Below are positions 8,808 through 18,446 of a stretch of 37,893 bases of DNA, one piece after another. The DNA is from Nitrospirota bacterium. GTDB taxonomy: Bacteria > Nitrospirota > Nitrospiria > Nitrospirales > Nitrospiraceae. The notes under the pieces are model-generated. The model saw nothing but the letters and a program-made list of their open reading frames with translations, was not told the origin of the DNA and searched no databases. The stretch spans positions 1-37,893 of the forward strand of contig VBOL01000291.1 in assembly GCA_005887945.1 (NCBI GenBank), written 5' to 3'. The position numbers and the translations under genes were made by a program. Positions within the stretch are counted from its first letter, which is position 1, and the number at the start of each line of letters is the position of its first letter.

Positions 8808-10975
8808 GCCACGCCCACTCCCATCGTCCGGCAGGAAACAGGCTGAGCCACCTGCCGGTGCCACAGTTCCAACACCATGAGCGCATAGAGTTGATCCGTG
8901 AAATTCCGCCGGCCACTGTCGTGCTCTGCGAGCAGCCACTGCACATAGGCAGGATTGACATAGCCCCGCCGGCGGATTGCCTCATCGGAGAGCAAATCCC
9001 GACTCATTTCACGCAGATCCTCTCGCAGCCATCGCCCGATTGGCAGCATGAAGCCTCGCTTAGGGCCAGAGATAATACTTTCAGGCAATACACCTTGCAA
9101 CGCTGACCTCATAAATCCCTTTAACTTCCAGCCTTGCAATCTGGTCGCTGCCGGCAATGAACAGGCGAAGGCCAGCAGATGGTGGTCGCAGAACGGGACA
9201 CGCAGTTCGAGTGAGTGGACCATGCTCATCCGATCGCCCATCCGCAACAGATCGTCCGGCAAATAGGTTTGCAGATCAACGCCCATTGCGCGATCGGCTG
9301 GTTCGTGTGAAGGCCATTGGCCGAAGAGACTCCGGACATTGCGAAGCGCCGAGCTGTCGGCCACAGCGCAACGGAGTCCATCGGCAAACAGTGGCGCGTC
9401 CCATCCAGCCGGCTGAAACGTCGTCCAGCGGAGGTATTGCTCATCTAAAGGGCGATAGCCATCCAGCAGAAATCGTTTGATGCGGCCACGAACGTCGCGG
9501 CCTCCTGAACCATCCTGAAGACAGGAGGCGGCACGAGACGCAATCCATGAGCGCATCGCCACAGGAAGCGCCGCATAGCGAGCCGCTGCGCGCAGCCCAA
9601 GATAGCGTGGATAGCCGCCGAAGAGTTCGTCGCCGCCAATACCGGACAGCGCAACCGTCACGGACTTTCTGGCTACCTCGGACACCAAATACGTGGGAAT
9701 GGCTGAGGAATCAGCAAATGGTTCCCCCATGCCGGCCACCACGCGAGGAAGCAGCGAGACCGCATCGGGACGCAGCACGGCTTCTGTGTGGTCCGTTCCG
9801 AAGTGTGTCGCGAGGAGCCTGGCGGCCTTGAGTTCATTGTAGGATTGGTCTTCCGGTGCGTCGTAGCCGATGGAAAACGTTTTGATCGATCCAGGAATCG
9901 TCTCGCGCATGCAGGCCAAGATCGACGCGGAGTCCAACCCACCGGACAAAAACAAGCCGAGCGGCACGTCGCTGACCAGATGCGCCTGCACGGAATCACG
10001 TAGCGTGTTCAGAAACCGCTCACGTTGGTCGCCCCGTGGAGCCTCAACCTGGGACAGGGCCTCTTCTTCTGGACGATAATAGCGCCAGAATTCCAACCGA
10101 CCCCGTACAATCTTGAGGGCCTCTCCTGGTCGGAGCTGATAGACGCCCTCCACAATCGTATCGGGGCCCGGCACATAGAGCAGCGACAGAAAATCTGCGA
10201 TGGCCTGCGGACGGATCGTCCAATCCGGCAACCCTTCCAGCAGTGAAGGCAGTTCCGACGAAAAGAGTACACGATGGCCGGCGCCCGCTTTCCCCGGTTG
10301 GACAGAGTAGTACAGGGGTTTGATCCCCAACCGATCGCGGACCAGCAGCACCAGGTCCCGCTCTCGATCCCAGATGGCGTAGGCAAACATCCCCCGCAGC
10401 CGGTAGACCGCTTCTGGTCCCTCCTCTTCATAGAGATGCACCAGGACTTCGGTATCACAAGCTGACTGAAAACTGTGGCCTTTCTGGGTCAACTCCTCGC
10501 GGAGTTCGCGATAGTTGTAAATCTCCCCGTTCAAAACAGCCCAGACAGAGCCGGTCTCGTTCCGAACTGGTTGATGACCGCCAGCTGGGTCAATCACCCG
10601 TAATCGCCGCACCGCGAGGGCCACGCCTGCGTCGTGATGCGTCCCTTCGTCGTCCGGCCCCCGATGGACAAGCCGGTCGAGCATCCGGTCAAGCAGGACC
10701 GGATCGCTGTCCCCCACAAGGCCGCAAATACCACACATGGAATGGCGACTCCAAATTGACCCGGCTACCGACTCTTCTCCGTCAAGACGCGAGACCTCCT
10801 GAGGCGGCACGTCGACCGGCTCGTATCGGGTATGTTTGGCAGACCCCACCGACGTCAGCAGCGACCGCACTCCGAGCGTGGCTAATGCGCCAAGCAGGCA
10901 GAGCGCAACGATGATGCCCAAAAATCTGATTGAGCGCCGCCACAGCCGGTGTCTGAACCAATGGGATGTACTCAT
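8804..10975 (-). CDS. Asparagine synthetase B-type glutamine amidotransferase, with in-frame N-terminal membrane extension (canonical start at 10738)
   Basis: MCGICGLVGDSDPVLLDRMLDRLVHRGPDDEG (class II glutaminase), LNGEIYNYRELREEL, PLGLFLSGGLDSASILA (PP-loop) and SGIGGDELFGGYPRY. The 79 codons upstream are open and in frame. Confidence 0.9.
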   Translation of the reverse strand: MSTSHWFRHRLWRRSIRFLGIIVALCLLGALATLGVRSLLTSVGSAKHTRYEPVDVPPQEVSRLDGEESVAGSIWSRHSMCGICGLVGDSDPVLLDRMLDRLVHRGPDDEGTHHDAGVALAVRRLRVIDPAGGHQPVRNETGSVWAVLNGEIYNYRELREELTQKGHSFQSACDTEVLVHLYEEEGPEAVYRLRGMFAYAIWDRERDLVLLVRDRLGIKPLYYSVQPGKAGAGHRVLFSSELPSLLEGLPDWTIRPQAIADFLSLLYVPGPDTIVEGVYQLRPGEALKIVRGRLEFWRYYRPEEEALSQVEAPRGDQRERFLNTLRDSVQAHLVSDVPLGLFLSGGLDSASILACMRETIPGSIKTFSIGYDAPEDQSYNELKAARLLATHFGTDHTEAVLRPDAVSLLPRVVAGMGEPFADSSAIPTYLVSEVARKSVTVALSGIGGDELFGGYPRYLGLRAAARYAALPVAMRSWIASRAASCLQDGSGGRDVRGRIKRFLLDGYRPLDEQYLRWTTFQPAGWDAPLFADGLRCAVADSSALRNVRSLFGQWPSHEPADRAMGVDLQTYLPDDLLRMGDRMSMVHSLELRVPFCDHHLLAFACSLPAATRLQGWKLKGFMRSALQGVLPESIISGPKRGFMLPIGRWLREDLREMSRDLLSDEAIRRRGYVNPAYVQWLLAEHDSGRRNFTDQLYALMVLELWHRQVAQPVSCRTMGVGVA

Positions 10976-11862
10976 GACAATCCATCACCCCGCTCGGCAA
11001 TGAGCTCAAACGATGGGGCCCAGACCATGCGCCCTCCTGTCACCTTATAGAGCACCTCCGCACAGGACCAGAACGCCGTCGCACCAATCCGCCACTTTAG
11101 GCGGCTCATCCATGGACTTGCCGGGGTGAGAGGCCCTCGACTCGGCACCGAATTATAGATCGCGATGGTGTGCAATCCGATCCCCTTCAACATCGAGCGG
11201 AGCGCCTGAGGCGAATACAGAAAGAGGTGAAACGCTTGATCATAGCGAGACCCGACCCACCGGGCCGGTGTCCTCATCGGCAGATGAAATGCCCCATTGG
11301 TTGCTCTGATCACGACGAGGCCCGATGGCGTCAGTGCGCCCGCGACCTGCCGTAAGAGGCTCGCCGGATTCGTCACCGTCTCCAATACGTTCACGAGGGT
11401 AATCACGTCGAACGGTTCGCGCTCCCCGGTTTGTTCCAACCAATCGGACGGAAGCACCGTCAGCTGACGACGAGCCGCGCGCACGACTGCCTTCTTCGAC
11501 AACTCTAGCCCATAACAGGTCCATCCCGCCAACTGACAGAGCGACAAGAACGCGCCATCTCCACAGCCTACATCGAGCAGCCGACCGGGAGGCTGCCGGT
11601 ACAGGCCAAGACGGCGCGTGACACTTTCAAAAACCGGGTGGCGATCCGACGACGCCTCGGCCTCGCCGTAGGCCTCGTCGTAGTCTTCACGGTAAAACTC
11701 CTCTACCAGAGTTCCCAACGGACGAGGATTCAGAAACACGAGATCACAGCCAGGACAACGCACATAACGTCTGGTCGGCGTCTGAAACACATCGACCGGC
11801 AGCGCTTGACTGCCACAGGGACAGACGATCTGTTCTGTCTCTGGCATGGCTGCCGTTTTCAC
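10972..11862 (-). CDS. Class I SAM-dependent methyltransferase with N-terminal zinc-ribbon-like CxC...CxxC
   Basis: CPCGSQALPVDVFQTPTRRYVRCPGCDLVFLNPRP, then LLDVGCGDGAFLSLCQLAGW. GTG start at 11862 in a GTGA overlap (ATG alternative at 11847). Confidence 0.85.
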   Translation of the reverse strand: MKTAAMPETEQIVCPCGSQALPVDVFQTPTRRYVRCPGCDLVFLNPRPLGTLVEEFYREDYDEAYGEAEASSDRHPVFESVTRRLGLYRQPPGRLLDVGCGDGAFLSLCQLAGWTCYGLELSKKAVVRAARRQLTVLPSDWLEQTGEREPFDVITLVNVLETVTNPASLLRQVAGALTPSGLVVIRATNGAFHLPMRTPARWVGSRYDQAFHLFLYSPQALRSMLKGIGLHTIAIYNSVPSRGPLTPASPWMSRLKWRIGATAFWSCAEVLYKVTGGRMVWAPSFELIAERGDGLS

Positions 11863-13022
11863 GCCACCACCTGTTTCTGAACGGGTGCTGGCAAGCCCGC
11901 GTCCTGCATCGCCGCATCAAAGATCGCCGTCGTATTCGCAACCATTTGGTCCACTGTAAACCGCTCCTGTACCACGGCTCGCCCTGCTGTTCCCATCTCC
12001 GATGCAGGGGTTGAATAGTTCAATACTTCCCGAATCGCCCTCGCCAGCGCTTGGGGATCTCGCGGGGGCACGAGCAATCCTGTCTTGTGGTCTTCAATTA
12101 ATTCCGGAACACCGTTGACTCGCGACGCGACCACAGGACAACCCATCGCCAACGCTTCCAACAGTACAAACGAAAACCCTTCGGATAGGGACGGCAACAC
12201 GAAGACATCCGCCGCAGCCAGAATATCGGCGATGTCCTCACGGACCCCCAGAAACCGACAGGCCCGTTCGACAGCGAGTTCTACTGCTAGGCGATGCAGT
12301 TGGTCACGAAGCTCGCCGTCTCCCACGAACACACAACAGAGCTGTGGCCATGTTTCGAGTAGGCGAGGAAGCGCCAGCAAGAGGTAGCGATGGCCCTTCT
12401 GTTCCGTCAATCGCGCAATCGTGACCAACACCGGTCCCTGTATAATTCCCAACTCCTGCCTGACTTTTTGGCGATCCGGCTCCGAAGGGAAGGCCGACGG
12501 GTCCACGCCGTTGTAGACCGTCTGCGTCTTCGCCGCCGCAGCCGGGCACTCATCGATCAGGTCGCGACGATTGGCATCCGAAACACAGATAATCTGATGG
12601 ACTAGGGGGAGCGTCAGACGCAATAAGAACGTATAGAGGCCTCGTCTGAGCGAACGGACCTCGTAGTCTTTCAGCGAATTATGGACGGTCGAGATAATGA
12701 CCGGCACAGCAGCCAGACGTCCTGCGATTCGTCCATAGAAATTGGCCCTGGCTCCGTGCGTTTGGAGAATCGTCACTTGCTCACGCGCAAGCAACCGCGT
12801 CAACCGCCAGAGGGCAATCGGGTTAAACAGCGGCGCCAAGTGGACAAGATGCGTCTCCACACCGCGCTCTTTCATGCGCCCCACGAACGGACCAGGCTCC
12901 GGACAGATCAGCAGCGCTCGATACCGAGCCCGGTCGAGATGGTCAAAGAGCAGCTCCAGATACCGTTCACCGCCTCCATAGGCCGCAGACCCGGCCAGTT
13001 CTGCGAGGACGATTGGAGTCAC
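11859..13022 (-). CDS. GT4-family glycosyltransferase
   Basis: ILQTHGARANFYGRIAG, VTIARLTEQKGHRYLLLALPRL and ADVFVLPSLSEGFSFVLLEALAMGCPVVASRVNGVPELI. GTG start at 13022 in a GTGA overlap. Confidence 0.85.
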   Translation of the reverse strand: MTPIVLAELAGSAAYGGGERYLELLFDHLDRARYRALLICPEPGPFVGRMKERGVETHLVHLAPLFNPIALWRLTRLLAREQVTILQTHGARANFYGRIAGRLAAVPVIISTVHNSLKDYEVRSLRRGLYTFLLRLTLPLVHQIICVSDANRRDLIDECPAAAAKTQTVYNGVDPSAFPSEPDRQKVRQELGIIQGPVLVTIARLTEQKGHRYLLLALPRLLETWPQLCCVFVGDGELRDQLHRLAVELAVERACRFLGVREDIADILAAADVFVLPSLSEGFSFVLLEALAMGCPVVASRVNGVPELIEDHKTGLLVPPRDPQALARAIREVLNYSTPASEMGTAGRAVVQERFTVDQMVANTTAIFDAAMQDAGLPAPVQKQVVA

Positions 13023-13861
13023 GGCTTTCTCCCTAGGATTAATAGACTCCCTCGCAAGTGCGGGATGAGATAGAACGGCACCTTGGCCCAGTTGATTGCG
13101 CTTTGGCAAGCGGTCTGTTGGCAGTCCTGCGTGTCCTCGCCAAGAAAAAACCGTGACAGAGCGATCTCAAACCCGACGTGGCGCAGCATTTCTGCCAGTT
13201 CATGCATCGCGTATTCCCGCGCGTGCGGTCGCCATTCATCGTTCGGATCGTCGTAGCCGGGAGGGGCCAGCCGATCGTTGGGCGATCGACCGATCAACAG
13301 CTTGAAGATATTGCCGATGCGAGTAACATTCGGGGTCGTGATCACGAGATGGCCGTCGGACTTCAAAATTCTGTAGGCTTCCGTCATCAGATGAAACGGC
13401 GAGGTGAGGTGTTCGACGATTTCCAGCGCAAACACGAGCTGCGCGGAATGGTCGGGTAACGGGACTTTTTCCTGGTACCCTTTGGACGTGAAGTGTTGCC
13501 CGACCGGATCGAGGTTGACGATGAGAATCTCCACATCGGCATCCTGTCTCATGAACTGCACGAACTCGGGACTGGCCATCAGCCCTGCGCCAAACAGACG
13601 GGCCGCTCTCGTCGGCTCGATTCCACGCAAGAGACGTAACAGACTGCCTGGGAAGGGACCGAAATCCACGATCGTTTGTGGTCCGTCCGGCAACCGCTGC
13701 AATCCGCTTTGGAGCGCAACATGGAGACGATCACGACATTTCAATGCGTGATTCATCGGCGTAGTGAAGCGCGCGTCCTGCGTTCCAAACGTCTCGTACT
13801 GAGAGGGTCGGTAGGCTCGCACCAGGCGATTGAATTGGCTTTTGGTGAGGTTACAACCCAT
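13019..13861 (-). CDS. SAM-dependent methyltransferase
   Basis: TIVDFGPFPGSLLRLLRG, LVFALEIVEHLTSPFHLMTEAYRILKSDGHLVITTPN. Start trimmed to MGCNLTKSQFN, 5 nt after the upstream stop; the ORF-track N-terminus overlaps the upstream gene out of frame. Confidence 0.8.
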   Translation of the reverse strand: MGCNLTKSQFNRLVRAYRPSQYETFGTQDARFTTPMNHALKCRDRLHVALQSGLQRLPDGPQTIVDFGPFPGSLLRLLRGIEPTRAARLFGAGLMASPEFVQFMRQDADVEILIVNLDPVGQHFTSKGYQEKVPLPDHSAQLVFALEIVEHLTSPFHLMTEAYRILKSDGHLVITTPNVTRIGNIFKLLIGRSPNDRLAPPGYDDPNDEWRPHAREYAMHELAEMLRHVGFEIALSRFFLGEDTQDCQQTACQSAINWAKVPFYLIPHLRGSLLILGRKP

Positions 13862-13866
13862 TGGAT

Positions 13867-15201
13867 TCACGGCCTCATGGGAAGAGGTTGCCGACGGCAC
13901 AGAGACACCATCGGGAGACCCGCCTGCGCCAGAACCGCCACTGATAGGACCATAAGGCACGGTAGCACAGGCAGCGCATACCGGCCAGCTTCCACTGTGA
14001 ATGGTATGTAGCCCAACATCAGGCCGATCGGGAATATATAAAGCGGCAGGAGCTGCCGCCAACGAGACCGATGGGACCAGGCACTCCATAGCGCCAACAC
14101 GACCAACCCGGGAATTAGCAGCAGTCGTTTCGCCACGCTGTAGGTGGCTACCAGCCAACCTCGGTCGGCGGCATCCCCCGTGAGCCCTTGCACAAACCCT
14201 AGATCCGAATTCACCAGATAGAACGAGTTCCCGATCCAGAAATCGAAAGCCCGTGTCAGGGTCAGCCAGAGGTATCGGACCGGCTCATCTGCAATGCGCG
14301 CCCATCCCTTCGCGCGCAAGAGCCGATCGGTCGACACGTCATACATCGCATGGGCATAGGGCAACGGTGTAATCCCGGCGCTCTCCCAAATCTGTGCCTC
14401 GGTCTGGTAGGACATGGGCCAACTCCCCCGCGAAAGAGGATCGCTGCCCATCCAGAGACCCGCGCCTATTCCCGCAGAGATAGGAATCACTGCATCGAAC
14501 GTCAGATAGTTACGTATCGTCCAGGGCACCACGATAAGCAGACAGGCGAGTAGATAGACGGTCGCGCAGCAGGTCTTGATCCCTACGACCTCCGTCCCCT
14601 GATAGGCCAGCGCGGCGACGCCGATGCCAAGCAGCATCGCGGCCGGCTTGCAGAGAATGGTCAATCCGGCGAGCAGCCCCGCTATGGCGAAGGTCTGAAG
14701 CCGTCGGGAATCGATAAAAACAATCGTCGCCCACACCCAGGCGCTCATCAGCAGCGTTAGCAAACCTTCGCTCCTGATCCGAGGGTCGTATGTCCAATAG
14801 GCTGGATAGAGAAACATGGCGGCCGCCGCGATCGCACCGCTCCAAGGGCCGAACAGTCTAGCTCCGACACGGAAGATACAGAAGCTCGTGCCGACGTCGC
14901 AAGCGACGTGCAGATACTGCACCCATTCGGGTCGGTGACCGGCCACGCTATAGAAAGCGGCCAGGACGACAGGATACAGCGGACCGACGTGGGCCGACGG
15001 CGTCGTGCCGTCCATGGTGAACGCTCCCAGCGACGCCAGATTCCAGGCCAAGGCATCGAACAGATCATCGACGGCATATCCTTGTCGTGCCGTGTGGAGA
15101 ATAGTCCAGGCTCGCGCCAGCAGCCCAAGCGCACCGGCCAATATCAACAGCGCGGTGGGAGACCATAGTCCGGCTAGGCTCTTGTCGCTGACCTGCGTCA
15201 T
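13867..15201 (-). CDS. GT39/ArnT-like GT-C integral membrane glycosyltransferase
   Basis: Polytopic protein with an acidic first-loop motif (ARQGYAVDDLFDALAWNLASLGAF), HVGPLYPVVLAAFYSV, and DPRIRSEGLLTLLMSAW. ATGA overlap at 15198-15201. Confidence 0.75.
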   Translation of the reverse strand: MTQVSDKSLAGLWSPTALLILAGALGLLARAWTILHTARQGYAVDDLFDALAWNLASLGAFTMDGTTPSAHVGPLYPVVLAAFYSVAGHRPEWVQYLHVACDVGTSFCIFRVGARLFGPWSGAIAAAAMFLYPAYWTYDPRIRSEGLLTLLMSAWVWATIVFIDSRRLQTFAIAGLLAGLTILCKPAAMLLGIGVAALAYQGTEVVGIKTCCATVYLLACLLIVVPWTIRNYLTFDAVIPISAGIGAGLWMGSDPLSRGSWPMSYQTEAQIWESAGITPLPYAHAMYDVSTDRLLRAKGWARIADEPVRYLWLTLTRAFDFWIGNSFYLVNSDLGFVQGLTGDAADRGWLVATYSVAKRLLLIPGLVVLALWSAWSHRSRWRQLLPLYIFPIGLMLGYIPFTVEAGRYALPVLPCLMVLSVAVLAQAGLPMVSLCRRQPLPMRP

Positions 15202-15938
15202 TTCATACAAATTCCGATGAGATTCGTATCGCCGGCCACACCTTCCTCATATTCAATATCTTCAGGGGTGATTGCCTCCAACGTGGGCCCACCCTGAAGC
15301 CGACTGACCAGACCACCGAGCCAATGCCGAATCGGGCGCGGAACAAGATTGCGGAGGCCGCCCGGATCGAATCGCCGCACGGCATCCATCGATCGTTCAG
15401 CGACTTTCAATCGCGCGCCTTGGCGGCGGCCGAACCAGCGGATGGTCGAGAAGTATGGCGATAGGATGTCTCGAAACTCTTCCTGGTTGTACTCCCGCAC
15501 GTGATAGGGGTCTTCTGGCTTGCATGCCACACCCTTCCCGTGAGGCGTAAAGATGACCAGCGTGCCGGTCTTGCGTAAGACGCGCGCGACTTCAGCCACG
15601 AACCGTCGATCGTCCATGATATGTTCGATCGTATCTTGCGACAGGATACAGTCGAAGGATTCGTCCCGAAAACCGAGCGCACAACCATCCATCGCCAAAA
15701 ACGACGCGCCTGAATGACCATAGCGGGCACGGTTGCGGGCGACGATCTGAGGCGCGCAGTCCACCCCGACGACTCGACCAGCCTTTCCGCTCAGATAGTC
15801 GGATCCATAGCCCGTCCCGCAGGCAAGATCGAGCACCCGCAACTGGTCAAGCCGTGGGACCTGCCTGGCTGCCCACACATATCCAGACAAGTTCACGATG
15901 TGTTGTGTGTCGGTCGGATAGGCACCGCGTCGTTCCAT
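15198..15938 (-). CDS. Class I SAM-dependent methyltransferase
   Basis: RVLDLACGTGYGSDYLSGKAGRVVGVDCAPQIV, FDCILSQDTIEHIMDDRRFVAEVARVLRKTGTLVIFTPHG. Confidence 0.88.
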   Translation of the reverse strand: MERRGAYPTDTQHIVNLSGYVWAARQVPRLDQLRVLDLACGTGYGSDYLSGKAGRVVGVDCAPQIVARNRARYGHSGASFLAMDGCALGFRDESFDCILSQDTIEHIMDDRRFVAEVARVLRKTGTLVIFTPHGKGVACKPEDPYHVREYNQEEFRDILSPYFSTIRWFGRRQGARLKVAERSMDAVRRFDPGGLRNLVPRPIRHWLGGLVSRLQGGPTLEAITPEDIEYEEGVAGDTNLIGICMK

Positions 15939-15954
15939 CAGATCGTCCTTCTCC

Positions 15955-16926
15955 CTACCCTTGCGGTCCGGAGGAATAGGAACTCACCTGCTCGACCGGC
16001 TGCGGTCCACTCCATAATCGACGGATCGTCATCAGGCAACTCTGTATCCGCCAGCGCCGGTGCGCCGCCGGCGCGCACCCCATCGACTGCAGCAGTCGCC
16101 ATCCCGCGCCGCCCGCAATCCACCCTTTCATGAGCCGGCGCTTAACCGGAGAAAAATGTTTCTCGATGTAGCGGATGCGACTCAACTCCCACTCGAGGTT
16201 CAATCGATCGACAGCACGTCCGCTGCTCCGCCCAACAAGGTGCACGATCTCCGACTCAGCAAGATGGTACACGCGATACCCTTGCCGATGAATCCGCATA
16301 CAAAGATCTACGTCTTCGAAATACATAAAAAATCCCTCGTCGAGTCCACCAAGCTGGCGCAACAGCTCGGTACGCACCATCAGGCAAGCGCCGTTCGCCC
16401 AATCGACGTCTTGGGATTGTGTACAATCGAATTCGTGCGTCGCCGCGGCAGTCGCTTGCATGGTAGGGGCTATTCGTTGGAACAGGGCTGAATAAAACAG
16501 GTGATCGCGAATGGAGGGAAAAGGGAAACAGGTCCGGCTCAAGTTCCCTTCTCCCGTCCGTTGTTTGCAACTCACCGCGCCGACGTCAGGATGGCTGTCC
16601 AAATATCCGACCATCGTCGCCAGAGCCTGGTCCTTGACGATCGTGTCGCTATTCAGCAAGAGCACATGCCTCCCGCGACTCACGGCAACCGCTTGATTCA
16701 CCGCCTTCGCGAAGCCCCGATTGTCCGGATTCGCAACGACCCTCATGGCAGGATAGACATCCTTCAACGCGGCCACCGTCCCGTCCCGCGAATCATTATC
16801 GACGACGATTGCTTCGAAGGTGGTGGCGATTGTGTGGGCATGGATAGAGCGGAGACAGTCGATGAGTACCTCCTTCGTGTTGTAACTCACGATGGCGATA
16901 GATAGATCGATCATCGAAGGAGTCAT
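15955..16926 (-). CDS. GT2-family glycosyltransferase (rhamnosyltransferase-like)
   Basis: MIDLSIAIVSYNTKEVLIDCLRSIHAH, VVDNDSRDGTVAAL, LLLNSDTIV and MYFEDVDLCMRIHRQGYRVYHLAESEIVHLVG. Start 16926 or 16914; the longer ORF-track N-terminus overlaps the flippase gene. Confidence 0.88.
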   Translation of the reverse strand: MTPSMIDLSIAIVSYNTKEVLIDCLRSIHAHTIATTFEAIVVDNDSRDGTVAALKDVYPAMRVVANPDNRGFAKAVNQAVAVSRGRHVLLLNSDTIVKDQALATMVGYLDSHPDVGAVSCKQRTGEGNLSRTCFPFPSIRDHLFYSALFQRIAPTMQATAAATHEFDCTQSQDVDWANGACLMVRTELLRQLGGLDEGFFMYFEDVDLCMRIHRQGYRVYHLAESEIVHLVGRSSGRAVDRLNLEWELSRIRYIEKHFSPVKRRLMKGWIAGGAGWRLLQSMGCAPAAHRRWRIQSCLMTIRRLWSGPQPVEQVSSYSSGPQG

Positions 16927-16949
16927 GAGTGTGTACCAGTTGTCATCCG

Positions 16950-18446
16950 TCAGCGATGCTCCCAGAGAACTTTCATTCGTGGAACCTCCACCAGCCAGAG
17001 ATAGCAGCCATAGAGTCCAAGTCCTCCCAGGCAAGCGGAAACCAACATCCAGGAAGCCGGCGGCGTTGATTCTGCTCCCGACAGCAGGAGAATAATTCCG
17101 GCAAGGAGCCCTGCAAGGAGACAGGCTCTTCCAATCGACCAAAATGTCCCATTCGCTGCCGTTCCGATGAGGGCTCTGGTCCCGATACCTTGCAACAGTA
17201 CTCCGACCGCGTAGCTGACGACGAGCGCGGCGGCAGCGCCGGTGAGACCAAAACCCATAGTGAGTGGCACAATCACCAGGGCGTAGCAGAGGAACTGCCC
17301 CCTCCAACTCTTCATCTGCAGATCCGGCCGGTTTGCCCCATAGTGCAAAGCGGTCATGATGCTCAAATACCCGGCGCAGACGGCATACAAGCAGAGCATT
17401 CTGAGTGGGCTGACGATGGCGAGCCACTGAGGACCAAATGCCACTGGCACAATGATTGGAGCGAGCACCGCAACGCCGGCCGCCAGTGGAATGAAGATAA
17501 GTCCAACCAGGCCCATTTGAAGTTCGAATACACGGGCCACACCAAGTCGATCCCGTTGAAGCAACGCGTAGGTAGGCATGCTGATCTGATGGATCAACAC
17601 CGTGGCCCGCACGCCCAACAAGAGAGGAATCGCCAGCGCGATCTGATAGAGACCCAACGCCTCTTGGCCGAGTACGCGACCGATGACCAGCTCTCCCCCG
17701 CTCATGACGCCGAAGATACAGAGCGTTGTGACATTCAATTGTTTTCCATAGCGCAGAAAATAATTGCGTGCAGGGCGGTAGAGCGATAGACGTGGCCGGA
17801 ACGGTGCCACCCAAAATGACAGGAGGCTGCCCACGCACATTCCGGCCAGCTGCCCAAGCAAGAGCGCCCATACGTTGCGGAGCCACAACGCGAGAGCGAT
17901 GATCGCGCCGGCTTCAATCACGCGTCGGACGAGATCCATGGTGACACGCAGTCGCAAATCCAGGTTCTTTAAGACGATTGCCATCGCCGGACTCTGTAGC
18001 CCCTGCAGCACGAGCAACCAGGCATGCACCCGCAACAACGACGCCAGTTGAGGCATCTGCATGGCCTGGCCGATCACATCGGCCGCTGCCCAGAGACAGG
18101 CTGCCATGGCGACTCCCCGCGCAATCGCTACTGTCCACGCGACAGCCAAATCCTCACGGTTAACCTCAGCCTTGGCAATCAAGGCCGATTCAAGGCCAAG
18201 TTCACTGATTGTCATGAATGCCAGGACGATGGTGGCAGATGCAGCCATCACGCCGAAATCGGCCGGAGTTAACAGGCGTGCCACCACCATGAGTTGGATC
18301 GCCGCGATCACTTTATCCAGCACAAATCCAGCCCCAGCCCATCCACCAGCCTGGAGAATCCGATGGCGCAGACGAAGCGGGGCTGGTTCAGCCATGTCTT
18401 GCTTCACCTGAGACTCTGTCAAAGCCATATCGCCACTCGTCATCAT
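16950..18446 (-). CDS. Wzx-type oligosaccharide flippase (MOP superfamily)
   Basis: RILQAGGWAGAGFVLDKVIAAIQLMVVARLLTPADFGVMAASATIVLAFMTISELGLESALI is typical of polysaccharide flippases; polytopic. ATGA overlap at 18443-18446. Confidence 0.87.
   Translation of the reverse strand: MMTSGDMALTESQVKQDMAEPAPLRLRHRILQAGGWAGAGFVLDKVIAAIQLMVVARLLTPADFGVMAASATIVLAFMTISELGLESALIAKAEVNREDLAVAWTVAIARGVAMAACLWAAADVIGQAMQMPQLASLLRVHAWLLVLQGLQSPAMAIVLKNLDLRLRVTMDLVRRVIEAGAIIALALWLRNVWALLLGQLAGMCVGSLLSFWVAPFRPRLSLYRPARNYFLRYGKQLNVTTLCIFGVMSGGELVIGRVLGQEALGLYQIALAIPLLLGVRATVLIHQISMPTYALLQRDRLGVARVFELQMGLVGLIFIPLAAGVAVLAPIIVPVAFGPQWLAIVSPLRMLCLYAVCAGYLSIMTALHYGANRPDLQMKSWRGQFLCYALVIVPLTMGFGLTGAAAALVVSYAVGVLLQGIGTRALIGTAANGTFWSIGRACLLAGLLAGIILLLSGAESTPPASWMLVSACLGGLGLYGCYLWLVEVPRMKVLWEHR

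Noticed and set aside
8808-8939. N-terminal extension of the GT-GT fusion ORF
   Set aside because: It overlaps the AsnB C-terminus out of frame; MKIVLF at 8807 fits the ATGA overlap and the GT4 start.
13862-14158. Long N-terminus of the 379-aa methyltransferase ORF
   Set aside because: It overlaps the GT39-like gene out of frame; a good start exists at 13861.
16927-17886. Long N-terminus of the 643-aa ORF 15955-17886
   Set aside because: The region is out of frame over the flippase gene and has a low-quality composition; the GT2 domain starts at MIDLS near 16914-16926.
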